64,000 nucleotides of DNA, taken from positions 7,307,047-7,371,046 of the forward strand of contig CM067067.1 of the NCBI GenBank assembly GCA_033980235.1, written 5' to 3'. The notes beneath the pieces are model-generated. The model did not search any database. It was not told the origin of the DNA and saw only the letters and a list, made by a program, of their open reading frames with translations. How positions within the stretch are numbered: position 1 is the stretch's first letter; each line of letters opens with the position of its first letter. This document shows positions 1 to 13,000 of the stretch, in pieces. Source of the stretch: Diadema setosum. Taxonomy: Eukaryota; Echinodermata; Echinoidea; Diadematoida; Diadematidae. A program made the position numbers and the translations under genes.

Positions 1-198
1 ACCGTGGTCCCCCGCGGGAAACTGTCCACTTTCTTTCGAGCAATACTGTATACACAGCCCTGTCGCTGTACACAAGTGTCGTACACTCATAGCGCACGGG
101 GTCTGGTCGGGCTAACCTGTAACACAGTTATGTAGCTACTTGAGCCTAGCCCCCAGTTAAACTGCGACCAGCCCCATACGCATAGCCTTTAAGTTGTG
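1..198. other. 5' flank, no feature recognised
   Basis: Moderately GC-rich sequence before the TTAA-flanked element. I see no open frame or convincing promoter element. Confidence 0.5.
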
Positions 199-529
199 TT
201 AAGGTGGCCTCACACTAGAAACTATGCGATTTTTTCTTGTGACTGCTTGCAGTTTCGAGAAGTCGCACATGGTTCTCGACCACATGCGACTTCTTGCGAC
301 CTCCTTGCGGCTGCTGTCAAACCCAGGATAGCCAAATTTTGAACATGTTCAAAACCTTGCGGTCATCTGCGGTTGCCTCTGCGATCCCTTGCGACCGGCT
401 GAAATTTCGCAAGCCTTGCGGTCGTTGCGCTCACACTGTGCGACTCGATGATTGCGATCTGGCAACCCCAACACTAACAGATCGCAAGCACTGCGATCGA
501 AAAAACCGCATAGTGTGAGGCCACCTTAA
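199..529. mobile_element. Non-autonomous element with TTAA flanks (piggyBac-like MITE)
   Basis: The ends at 203 and 525 carry a perfect 15-bp inverted repeat, GGTGGCCTCACACTA, flanked on both sides by TTAA (199-202 and 526-529). The inner ends also match (TATGCGATTTTTT against a TATGCGGTTTTTT complement). The interior repeats short TTGCGAC/TTGCGG motifs and has no coding capacity. TTAA duplication is the hallmark of piggyBac-type transposases, so mobilisation by a relative elsewhere is inferred. Confidence 0.8.
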
Positions 530-701
530 TCATGCACCAATGGGGTGGCTGCGGACTGTACTGCTGTAGCATCCAGGATCATGACAGGGTAGTATCGCGG
601 ACAAATATCAACTTAAAATAAAAAAATTTCTTCAATTTGAAGACTTACCAGTGAAGTTGAAGTATTGACAACTGGGTTCGTGCAACGTTTGGTTCTGTCA
701 A

Positions 702-937
702 TAGTCCCGTTCTGTTCGAATTGATGACTTAATGTGACTCTGTCAAGAGGAACCTGGGAGAGCTACACTGAATTGACGGCCAGCGCATGCGCACACATCA
801 CATGCGCACAAATTTCAAATCCATTGACTGGATAAGATGTCTGTGTGCGCATGCGCTGGCCGTCAATTCAGTGTAGCTCTCCCAGGTTCCTCTCGACTGA
901 GTCACATTAAGTCATCAATTCGAACAGAAAGGGACTA
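702..937. repeat. Long foldback palindrome upstream of the kinase gene
   Basis: Two arms of roughly 100 bp (TAGTCCC at 702 to the CCAGCGCATGCGCAC region, and its near-perfect complement ending GGGACTA at 937) surround a loop of about 40 bp. The arms differ only by a few substitutions. It could be a foldback MITE; no clear target duplication is seen. Confidence 0.85.
783..856. promoter_or_regulatory. Paired GCGCATGCGC palindromes (NRF1-type motif)
   Basis: GCGCATGCGC occurs at 783-792 and again at 847-856 inside the foldback arms. This palindrome is the core bound by NRF1 (nuclear respiratory factor 1) in many metazoan promoters. The copies sit about 300 bp upstream of the first coding exon. 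Whether they act as promoter elements is inference. Confidence 0.35.
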
Positions 938-1165
938 GACCACCAACAGGCTACTGTGTATTTGGTTGGTAATTGTAATAGAATAAATGGACACCATGCC
1001 CCCCTAGAAGCCTTTCAAACTGCCTCCCTCCTCCCCCCCCCCCCCCCCCATAATGTTCTCAGTCCTTGGGCACTTTTAAATATAAACATGCTGATGGCTG
1101 TTTTTCATTTCACCTCAAATTGCAGGATATGAATCAATGGATGGACGAAGTGCAAAAATGTCATA

Positions 1166-1690
1166 ATGTCAGTTCGAGCCAAGAGAGACTCGTCAGCAAG
1201 TCGATCATCAACAAAGGGTGCTACAAACACAGTGGCCAAAGGCGAGAAACCATCCACACAGAAAGCTGGCTCCCTCACAGAAACAGAGAAGAATCAGTTC
1301 GACCCAGGAGGGGCAAAGGTCAATAGCAAGGAGGAAAAGAAAACCAAGAAAGACTTGCCAAATGGAAAGAACAGCAGCGGGGCAGAATCACTCGAAGACA
1401 GAAATGCATATGCCACTGGGTCTGCCTCTGCTGGAGCAGGATCAGAGGAAAGTGCCGCACCAGTTAGGTTACTGCTGCTCTCAAACAAAATCAAGAACCA
1501 TGGGCCAGTTGTGAGTGCCATACTCCCCAACGTCAAGCTAGTGCAATATAAGTATGAAACAGGGAAACTGGAGACAGTTCAAAATGACATTTCAACAATA
1601 CTTGCGGGAAAGAAAGCATCAAGTGTTGCTTGTATTCTTCACACCAAGCCTGGGACCATCCTCTTGTGTTCAAGTGGAGAATGCAGAGAG
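1166..1690 (+). CDS. NEK9-like: Kinase gene coding exon 1 (start codon, first half of DUF4347-like domain)
   Basis: Encodes residues 1-175. The ATG at 1166 is chosen because an in-frame TGA lies at 1130-1132 and the downstream sequence runs open to a GTAAAG donor at 1691. A TTGCAG acceptor at 1120-1125 suggests that the exon starts at 1126 with some 5' UTR. Residues 1-98 are rich in Ser, Lys and Gly; residues 99-175 are the ordered first half of the N-terminal domain, including the segment [12 protein letters not shown] (157-168). Ends in phase 0. Confidence 0.82.
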
Positions 1691-4600
1691 GTAAAGTGCA
1701 TTGTGCAGATACATACGTGTGTACAATTATCGTGAGAAGAAATCAAATCAGTTATGAATTCCATTGTATGAAATGATTTAATCCTTTGTAGAGTTTCTAA
1801 TTGTAGATTAATTTCCAATGGGCACTATTGAGTGTATTGAGCAGAAAAAGCACAAGTTTTAATGCATTGATGCATAGTTTCAGTAAGGCAGATGTCTACT
1901 GTAGCTGTGACTGCAAGTGCTTGCACCAGACATGGTGCTCAGCAAGCAAGCAGGCAAGCGAGCAAGCTATTTTCTGTTCATCACTATATTGGCTTAATTC
2001 TCACATAATACATAGGTTGCAGAAGCTGTGAATTGTAAGTGAGAAAGAATACCAGAATGTCAAATCAAATTCTTTATAACACCTACAGTTTATATTGTAC
2101 TCTGTACTTTTACAGTGACTTCAAGTAATATTTTGAATTATAAAGAGCTTCTTTGGGTTTCTGATTTGATATTGACATTTAATGCTTAAGTCACAGAATT
2201 CTGAGGTCTGTGCAGGGCATTATCTTTCGTCGCATGCAGATATTTGTAGGTGATACACAAACGAAAAACCAACTCTGTCATAACAGGCAAATTTAATTGT
2301 GTATATTGTTGAAAAGTTTGGATTTATAGCGTGAACATATTTAGATTCATTTTTTTCCTTTATGTTGTGTTTCTTTCCGAATATTGAGAAATCATTGTTC
2401 ATTCATTGCGGTTGTGTCATAGTTTTGTGTATGTGCATTTCTCTAATGGATACAGGTGATGACATCGGGCAGTAGCTCAGACAACTGTAGAAATGTGAAG
2501 GATTTCTTCAAGTGGCTGGTAGCCCATCACCTGGACATGTCTTGTCCAAGTGCCAGGATTGACTTCCTTGCCTGTAGCGCCTTACGCCCAGCTGACATAG
2601 GACTTTTGACCCCCATATTTGAAGGTTTCATCGAGGTAGGCCATTTGGAATATTTCTTGCAGACTGCCAATCTTATAAATGCATTTTTGCTAGGTTTTAG
2701 GTTTTACACATGTAGGCTGTGGATGTGGGTTGCACTTACATGCTGCATGTTGGAAACATCGTTTTCATTGTTACATGATTTAGGACAGTTTATTGTTAGA
2801 CAGTAAAGCATGCTCACAAGAAGACCACACACACACACACACACACACAAAGAAGTCTTTCAGTATTATGCTAAGAATTGATGAAACTGGAGCTACAGAA
2901 CTGAGATGATGGGAAAATTATGCAGTGCAACACAATGCTTGGTAAATAATGTATTTACAATGACAACACTTCTTTATGTTCTTTGGAACTGATGTGTTTA
3001 TGTGCCAAAGATGAACATTTTGTATTCTTTTCTGCAATGTTTAAGGACAAGTGTTTATTTGTGTGTGCCAAGTTGCATGTGAGGCAAAAAAAAAAAAAAT
3101 TGTTAGTGTTATTTTTTCACATGTTTTCTTTTCTTCACAGGTTCCTGTCGGTATCTCCAAAGAAATTCTTGGAACAGACATACAGATGAAAAACTCAGAA
3201 AACACAAACAACTCATTCCGGTAATCTAATTCATTCAAAGAATCTACATGTATATTCCAGCCGATTTTATCCTCTAGATAATTGCCAAGTCTAGTAGTTG
3301 ATCACATGTAAAAGTTGTACCAAGTCTTTATGTGTTGTGAAGCGAACCTGTCATACTGTATCTGTGATCGCATATTTCAGTATACATTGATCTTTGTATG
3401 GACAACACAATATCAATTGATTGGCAGGGTTATTATAATTTTCATGTTTTTGTTTTCCTTTTGTTTTTTGTCTAACAGATGTGTAGGTGAGATGTACTTC
3501 AAGGTAGAGAAGTTAAAGAACTGGAGCCCACAGCCCCAGAAATTAGCAGGTTTTGAGAGGATAAGAACCGTGGGAAAAGGTAAGCCAGAGATGACTGGTA
3601 TATAATCAAAATCCATTTATGTTACTTTGTCATCTTTTTAGTTTGTATGTGTGACCCTGCATCACAGAACTCACAAAAGTTTTGATGTAAGATTTAATGT
3701 GAAGGTCAAGTTCTGAAGGAAGAGATTCCCGCTGTGAAATGATCTGCATGTATATATATGACTCACCGAGACTGGATATTTCCAACCCATCAAAACTCAT
3801 GATGGACAAGAGTGGGTGGTTTAATTTGATAGAACTTTATAATCATGAACATCATCCTTCTTGGGCTTCCAATTACCATGCTTCAAAACTTCCAAATTTA
3901 GATTGATGAAGGTTACCGTCAGAATATGGCTAAAAAGTAAAATCACCAAGTTGACCCCAAAACGCATTTATTTGGGCCTACTATTAAATTACTTCTTGCA
4001 ATTATTGGTGGATTTTGGGTTGCTGGGCCACATACGTGTACACTTTAGGGAATTATTATGAAGAGATTGTAAGTGTTATTCAATATCCACAAGTAAGTGT
4101 TCATTGTTTGCATAAATGGTGTACATGAATGAATCTTGGTTTTTGCGTGTGATATTATGGGAACTGTGATTATGTTGTGTTTATTTGCACGTGTGGTTTT
4201 GCACCTGATGTAAATTCTAACGTTTGTGGATGTGTCAAGTTTTTCCTCTGTCTGTCCCACAGGTGCCTATGGTGCTGCTGTGCTGTATCGCAAAAAGGAT
4301 GACGACTCTCTCGTCATTTTAAAGGAAATTAACATGCACGAGTTAAATGCCAACGAGCGGCAGATGGCACTCAATGAGGTGTGTTGAAATATTTGGGTCC
4401 GTGTTTTCAGATAGACTGCTCATTTAATTTGTATTCTCTTTTTGTTTGTTTGGGGTTTTAACAAAAAGTGAGATGAGATGTGCTTGAAACACTCAGTGTG
4501 GTCAAACCAAATGGATAAGTTTGGGAGGTGATAGAAATGAAATATGTATTAAACAACATCGAAAATTATCATTTTGTTTGCCTTTCATAATGTTGTTTAA

Positions 4601-7600
4601 ATACATGTAATTGTAAAGATGGGTTATTTAATGCCTTATGCCAGCTGTGTGCACTTTATTTCTCAGCCTTTCTTACCTCTATACTTATACCTCTACTCTC
4701 CATATATTCAAGGTGAGTTTCAAGTATTTACTACCAGAATGTTTAGAATGTACTTACCTTTTCCTCTTAATCCCATATATGTTTTCAGATTCGAGTACTC
4801 AGTATGCTTGACCATTCCAACATCATCAGTTACTATGACAGCTTCGAGGAGGATGGTACTCTCATGATTGAAATGGAGTATGCCGATGGAGGGTTAGTCA
4901 CCAACATCTCTGAAGCACTGTCTTGACCATACAATGTATTTCTACATATGAAAAAACTGAGTTGGCGTGGTCCTATTTGCTGAAAGTGTCTGTGCTATGT
5001 TGCGTAGAAATGAAGCTATAGTAAAAGATTGCAATGGTTATAACTGAATGCCAAATGAATATAAAGAGTGAAAATCCATGAGCAGCCAGATTTATAGTAC
5101 TTGATTTTTCCCGTAGACAGGAGAGTTAGAACCAGTCGTTTGCGTGTAATGAATGGCTAATAAATAGGGTGATGTTTGTTCATAGATATTTTGGCTGATA
5201 GTGACAACATGATTTTCAAAAGTATTATATGTTTGTGACAAGTTTTTCATCCATTTGACCATCAAAATACGGCTTTATCGCAGGGCTGCACACCAACCCA
5301 TGGACCTGTAAGTACCCAGTTTTTCCATTTTTGTACTGGTCCAACAGTGATTTTTACTGGTATGGACCCTCGGACCAGTGCCATTGTGCAGCATTGTTTC
5401 TCACCAAAGTTCTATTTTTTTTAAATATAGCAACCTCATAATCAAACAGCACCTTGAAGTTTGAGCTCCTCCCATTGATTTACTCCTTTACTGACTTTTG
5501 ATTTTAATATCCAATCACTCACCCCCTGTAGAACACTTGCCCAGTACCTAAACAGCATCCAGGGCAAAGCAGCCATGGAGGAGAGAGAAATCCTGGCCAT
5601 GTTTCATCAGATGGTCGCTGGCATCAAGCATATTCATGACCACAAGATTCTGCACAGGTCTGAACCCACACTAAAGTCTGGCTTTCTCCCAGTCTGTTTG
5701 TCTGGCTGTATTTCTTTCTTGTATTACAACTCTTGATGTCAACTTCCTTATGATAACTCACCTCATTACAGTTTACAACTACCTACTACATGTAAGTAGA
5801 TTATAAAAACATCATGAGTGGATTCTGGTTTTGATTTGCAACGATCTCTCTTTCCTTCTTTTTTATTTGACAGTGCCTACTTTTTCACATGTGAGCGAGT
5901 AATTATAGATTTTAGTCATCAGCATGTGTTCAGAGAATGTGATATATTTGTAGGTAGTCGCAACAGTGAAAAATAGTTCTTACAGTGATACTGTAATATG
6001 ATATTACAAACACAGTCAGACCTGTCTGAGCAGCCACCGATAAAACAAGGCCAGCAGCCACAAAAATTTGTATTTCATGGTCATATCTTATTGCATATAG
6101 TGGCCACTGATGCATTTTCAGGGCCACCCAGGAAAAACAAGAACAGAAATAGCTTGTTATCACAATCACCTGCTTTTATGTACATAAAAGCTCAGTAAAT
6201 ATTAACAGTAACTATTCATTACTAGTCATTTGTATATAAATGCATGCATTCGTGCACATAAACATTGATTTATGTGTACATGTCTACTTTATGCTGCAAA
6301 TTCATAATGGTCACCAACCTGTCTAAATTTGCCACCAGGACCTGTCTATAAAGGCCTCTTTTCTGCTTCTCTTGAGGAGCCAGTACAGATGGATTTGACT
6401 GTATATGGTACTGTGGTAGCAAATCTTTGTGCCCTGTTTTGAAATGCTTCAGTCAAATGTTTTATAGTATCGTGGAGTTAAAAGTATTTGAAAGCTGATA
6501 ACGTGAAGAGATATTAGGATTTAGAAAAATTTGACAGCCAGCTTGGAAAAATGTCCACTGCATGGAATGTATCATATTTTTTTTCTGTTGCATAATGACA
6601 AGATAAAACTAATTATAAAGTGGGTTTTACAATGCTGCATCTCTCTTTTGTCCCACAGAGATCTCAAAACAGCCAACATCTTTCTGACAAAAGAGGGCGT
6701 AATCAAAATAGGAGACTTTGGCATATCAAAGGTATTGACGTCCAACAATCCTGGTGCAAACACAGTTCTTGGCACACCCTACTACATCTCACCAGAAATA
6801 GTAAGTGCCTCTGCAGCATTTCCTTGCCTGGAGCCATTAGAAACAGAGCAATTCGTAGAATCATACATTCATATAAAAAAAAAAATACTTTGTCATGAAC
6901 CTGGCACATGCTCACAATTAATATAGAAATTGATTCAACCCATATATACATGTATAGTAAATCATATCATTATCTGATATTATGGACTTGGATATTGAAA
7001 TAGGTCATATCGTGTTGTCAGCCAACTTGGTGTTAGAGGAAAGTTACAGGACTTACAAATGTAATAAGAAAATGAGTGGATATGACTTTGCAACACTTTT
7101 GTGCCCCAATTTGTCACAAAGTTCATGCCATAGACAATTGTTTGCTGAAAGAAGTAACAAGTTATGCAGACCTGATGATTACCATCTGATGAGATTTCGA
7201 CCAGTAAATGTTGACAAATGATGGCAATCCTCTCTCTTGGGAAGATTGTGGCTGAAAGTAAGCTTGACTTATGTTTACACAAACTGCTTGACCCACCTAT
7301 GTTTTATTTTTACGATGATTCATAGTAAACAGCAAGAAAACATGTACCTTCACTATGAACAAAATATGGAAGATGAACTTCTTTGTCATGTGCATCTGAT
7401 TTGATTGTGAAACAAAAAATCTTTTTAAAAAAATATAGAAATATATGTGAAAGTTTTTCTGTTCCACTTGACAGTGTGAAGGTAAACCTTACAATGAGAA
7501 GTCTGACATTTGGGCACTTGGCTGCATATTGTATGAGATGGCGTGCCGACAGAGGACATTTGAAGGAACAAACTTGCCAGCCCTCGTCAACAAGATCATG

Positions 7601-10049
7601 AAGGTAAGAGTGTCTTTCCGTACCCTACAATCCTTGACCTGTTCAGTTTCTGTGCTGTTTCATCTGTTCCTGGCATCTTAAGTCTTTTCAATTCAATTCT
7701 TTATTTCCATCAAACAATAAGCTATACATAATACAAAATATACATTTGTCAATTCATATTGTTTGACAATTTACATGTACAACATACATGTACATACAGG
7801 GGAAGGGTAAGAATCAAGGCAACATGTGTTAATTGGTGTCAGGGGAAATGTGTCAGGGATACTTTTTCGTATCGTAGGTATATTACATTGCATCTGCTCA
7901 AATATTTCTCTCACTCTACAACTGAACATACAGGATAGCTGTTTATGTGATACCCTGTATTTCTACATTTGCGGTAGTGTCTTTGATACAATTGTGTGTT
8001 CATGGATTCAGCGCAGCCCCAAAACGCTCATCAAGACTGATAGTGCTCATTTGGCCTGTGTAAGCTGGTGTGACAGTGTTCATTTCCAGTATGACTGAGG
8101 GGTCCCTGTAGTTTGAGTTGATGGTGAGCTTTTGCTCAGTAGCACCAAAGCTATGCATTGTGAAGAGGGGAATGGTAAATATGGTAGCTTAGAATAGCCC
8201 AGTTAAGCGGATTATCTGTTCTTTTTGATTGATCTTTTGTTCTGGCTGCTCAAAGTTCACTAGCAATTTTCAGCACAAACAACACAAAGTGCAGGAATCC
8301 TCCTATTAAATTCAAATGCATTAACCTCTGTAGAGTCAGGGTATGCTTAAACTTTGTAAGCTTCCATTCTAAAGATTGCGTGTGTGTGTGTGTGTGTGTG
8401 TGTGCGTGTGTGCGTGTGTGTACCATTAGAGAACACTGACATTATCTGTAATATGTCACATATTCTTGTTTCATTTGAAAATATTTTTTTTTTCATTGAA
8501 ATGTACAAAGTTTGGAGTCAATTTGGTAATCTAGCCTGACCTAGAAAGTCTATGCTTTAATACCTGACATTATAGCTTCAAATGCAGATTACTTTAAACC
8601 AAAAAAAAAAAAAGAAAGAACATGGTTTGCTGAGTCATGTGCTAACATTTGAACAGTATTTGTCTGTTATCAGCATTAACTGAGATTTGTTTGATTTCTC
8701 ACGTTTGAATCTATGAGCATTGTTCAAATGTTGGACATTGAACTTTTCAAGTACACCCAGTTTAAACATACAGTAGCAAATAATCACATACTGTTTAGGC
8801 AAAACACCAAGTTTATTTGCACAACCCCAACATTGTAACAAAAATTAAAGGAAGTATGCAATGCTATTGCATACTTGACTTGCTACTTGACTTGTATTGA
8901 TTCATAATACTCTGATCATCACTTATGTGGCCAAATGAATATCTAAAGATATGCCATGTATTTTATGATGATGATTTTTCTACTATTTTGCATGAGATTA
9001 CTTTGATACAGCTACGAAAAAACCCCCTTCCAAACCAAGATTTTTGCGTGTGACATCATCTGTCAATCATGACTATAGTACTAATGTGATTAACAACAGA
9101 CATTGGAATGCACCTTCCCCCAGACCAAGCATAATTTGCAGGTCTCCCTGCAAAGTCTGTTGTCAATCATATTGGTAATATGGAAACATGCAAGTTATTC
9201 TCGGTTTTGAGAAAGGTGCATTATAATGTCTTTTGTCAATCACATCATTACATAAGCAAGGACTGACAGATGATGTCAGTGGCTGAATCTTGGTTTAGAG
9301 GATTTTTTTTTTGGGGGGGGGGGTGGGGGCATATCCAAGTAATCTGAAGAAAATAGTAGAAAAATTATTATAAGATATATGGCACATATTTAGATATATT
9401 CATTTGGCCACATAAGCGATGTTGAGGGGATCAAGAACAAGTTAACATACATTTCCATTATATAGTTCCTTTAAGCAAGAACCCACCTCTTTGGAGTGTG
9501 ATCTGTATTTTACAGATAGTTTATTTTTGAGGGAGAGTATAGTAGAACACCTGTTTTGCACATGCAAGCCGGTCTTTGACTACCAGTGTTAATGTGACTA
9601 CTGTTGACGAGGTCTGAGGTAGACATACACTTACATGTATGTGTTTCTTTCTTCAATTGAAAGGGATGGAATGTTAGAAATGTAAGATTCCTCAAAAATA
9701 TTTTATTAAATACAGGTCAGATTTTTAACAGGTACAATGTAAGTTCTGGTTTAATCTTTCTGTTTTATTTCATTATATGTAAGACACTGTATGTTAAATC
9801 TCAAAAAACAACAGCTGCATTTCCCCATGTAGGTTATAGTGTGTCTTCCTCACCAAAAACGCCTCTCTGTCCACTAGCTAGATCAAATTTCTGTCAGCTC
9901 TATGAAGTACATTCTTCAGCCATAGTGAGGAGTCATAATTATTCAGTGCTGTCTTTGTGTTTGTGTGGCTTGAAATAGGGCCAAAAAAAAAAAAGTGTTT
10001 GTTTGCCCTTAATTGTCAAAACCCAAGAGGGTCGGTAGGTCGGTTTTTT

Positions 10050-10083
<34 letters not shown>

Positions 10084-13000
10084 TAATTTAGGGTACCCTT
10101 TTTTCCATGTCAATGCACTCAAAACTCCAAGAGATTCATTCAAATTTACGTCTTGCCAGGGCCCGGTACGCGAGGCAGAAACGCTCACTGACAAACACTT
10201 AGAACGTTCATCTTTGTTAAATTTTGCAAACAGCTCCAAAAAAGTACCTTCCAGTGAGATGCTGGCAACTGAACTCCAAACAGTTTTGGTGCCATGACAG
10301 CTGGTAACGGATGCTGCAAAAGTAGCCATCTTGTGAAGGGCTGCACACTAACCCATTTTTTCTGCCGGTCCGACCTGTCTCTGTCGGACCGGTAAATGCC
10401 CCGTTTACAATTTTTTACAGGTCCGAACAGAAAATTTACCGGTCAACAACGACAACATAAAAAAAACATTAAATGACTTGCAAACTTATTTCCTTGTTTT
10501 TTTATGGATGTACCCCCCCCCCATGTACATTTTACAGATTAATTTTTTTTTTAACTTGCATTATTTATTGCACAAGAAATTTAAAGACAGGAAAAAATTT
10601 GAATGTTTGTGAATTAGTGTAAAATGGTAATGAACAAAATCAGATTGTATCAAGTGCGTTTGTGACTTTTTCTAAACATCAGCGCACGAACTTGCTGCGT
10701 ATACCTGCTCTTGGTGGTCAGTTGGATTGCGATGATTTAATGAATTAGCTGTGATATTTTCTGATGCACGGGATACAAGGGGTTCTTTATTTTTCTCCCG
10801 ATAATCTCTTCGCATTTGTGCATGCGTTCTTGAAAGGTACACGACATGCAGGGCCGAATTCGCAACCCTTTTTGCGCCCATTTCCACCTCAAATATAAGC
10901 GGGATTGTGACGATTTCATAAATTACTTCGGCTGTAATATTTTACGATGCACGCGCCAAAAGGGGTTGAAAATGCGTCCTTTATTTTTTCCCGATAAACT
11001 CTCCGAATTTCGTAAGTGCGTTCTTAAAAGATGTACCACACGGCCGCATTCATGATACTTTTTTGCGCCTATTTCTACCTGAAATGTCAGCGGGATTGTG
11101 ACGATTTCATAAATACTTCGGATGTAATCTTTTGTGATGCACGCACCAGCTAGAATGGTTGAAAATGCGTTCTTTATTTTTATCCCCATAATATCTTCGC
11201 ATTCCGTAAATGCGTTCTTAAAAGATATATGACACGGCCAAAAATCATGATTCTTTTTGCGCCTATTGTTTCCTCAAACTTCAACGGGATTGCGATGATT
11301 TTATGAATTATTATTCGGCTGTAATCTTTATGATGCACGGGCCAAAAGGGGTTGAAAATGTGTCCTGTATTTTTCTCCCTATAATCTCTTCGCATTTCGT
11401 ACATGCGTATACGACACGGCCGAATTTACGATCCTTTTAGCGCCTATTTCTACATCAAATATCAGCGGGATTGCGATATTTCGTCAATATTTCGGCTGTA
11501 ATCTTTTGTGATACATGCACCAGAAGGGTTGAAAATGCGTTCTTTATTTTTCTCCCGATAATCTCTTCGCATTTGTGCATGCGTTTTCAAAACTATACAC
11601 TGCATCAGGGCCGAATTCGAGATTCTTTTTGCGCCTATTATTGTTTACTCAAATTTCAATGGGATTGCGAAATTTTCATGAATTACTACTCGGCTGTAAT
11701 CTATATGATGCAAGCGCCAAAAGGGGATGAAAATGTGTCCTTTCCGCGTTCTTAAAAGGTATACGACACGGCCGAATTCACGTTCCTTTTTGCGCCTATT
11801 TCTACCTCAAATATCAGCGGGTTTGTGGCGATTTCATAGTACTTCGGATGTAATCTTTTGTAATGCACGCACCAGAAGGGTAAAAATGTGTTTTTTTATT
11901 TTTCTCCCGATAATCTCGTCGCATTTGTGCGTGCGTTTTGATAACCAACACGGCATGAATTCAAGATCCTTTTTGCGCCTATTATTTCCTCAAATTTCAA
12001 CGGGATTGCGTTGATTTCATGAATTTTTATTCGGCTATAATCTTTTATGATGCACGTACCAAATGTGTCCTTTATTTTTTTTTTCTCCTCTATAATCTCT
12101 TCGCATTTCGTACATGAGCTTTTGAAAGGTGTACGACGCGGCCGGCCGAATTTATTATCCTTTTTGGGACGATTTCTACCTCAAATATGTAAGCGGGACT
12201 GCGATGATTTCATGATTTTTTTTTCTTCCTAGTATTTAATATCTCTTCACATTTTGTGCATACGTTCTTAAAAAGTACACGGAAGGGCCGATTTCGTGAT
12301 CCTTTTTGCGCCCATCTTCATTGTGAGATCATTCTGAACGAATGAAAATATTCATTTGTGAAATGACTGTGTAAAATGAAACTGAACGCAATCAGATCCA
12401 TTTACTGTATCGCTGAATATCGAATATGTTTTTACTTTTCTAAAAATCGACACAAGTAAATTAGTTCTAACATGTCAACTGCCACGCTGCTGCGAAGCCG
12501 GGGACGGATCGTGAGTAAAATGACCCAGAAATGCGTGCGCTTCTAATTCTATCAATGCTTCTTGTCTGGCATGACCGCCGATCGCAAGCAAACGAAAAGC
12601 AGTTACACTGTACATGCTTTGCATTGCATGGCATGGCAGTGCGTGAGCAGCGCCAATGCGCAAGCTAGCGCGAATGTCGCCAGTGTGCAGCCCTGTACTA
12701 AGTGCATAATAATACACCTTGTACATGCATTGATTGGATTTCGTGCGCGTGCACGCATGTGAGCCAAAAAGGTAGCTACATTGTAGCATGCAATGCATGC
12801 TGTAAAACGTAGCCTGTGGACCGACGCGGCCCGACCACAATTACGACGGGTCGATCAGATGAAAAAAAAAAAAAAAAAAAAACATTTTTAGACTTTTTTT
12901 TATTCTTTCTCTAGCTTAAAATGGATAATTTTGGGTTTAAAACCATTCACAAATTTGTAGAAGATGAAATTTGTGGAAAAAAATAAACTTGAAAGAGCAA

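Noticed and set aside
1066..1326. An 86-codon frame starting upstream of the chosen kinase start
   Set aside because: It crosses the TTGCAG acceptor and is out of frame with the continuous N-terminal domain.
10009..10329. Frames with poly-Lys or poly-Phe at the left edge of the 3.1-kb element
   Set aside because: Created by the homopolymer run; no motif.
10672..12232. Series of 60- to 95-codon frames on both strands with similar peptides
   Set aside because: They recur because the satellite unit recurs; no conserved protein family and no consistent frame.
12475..12840. 121-codon minus-strand frame
   Set aside because: Lies in the right part of the 3.1-kb element, Cys/His-rich by chance, no recognisable domain or splice context.
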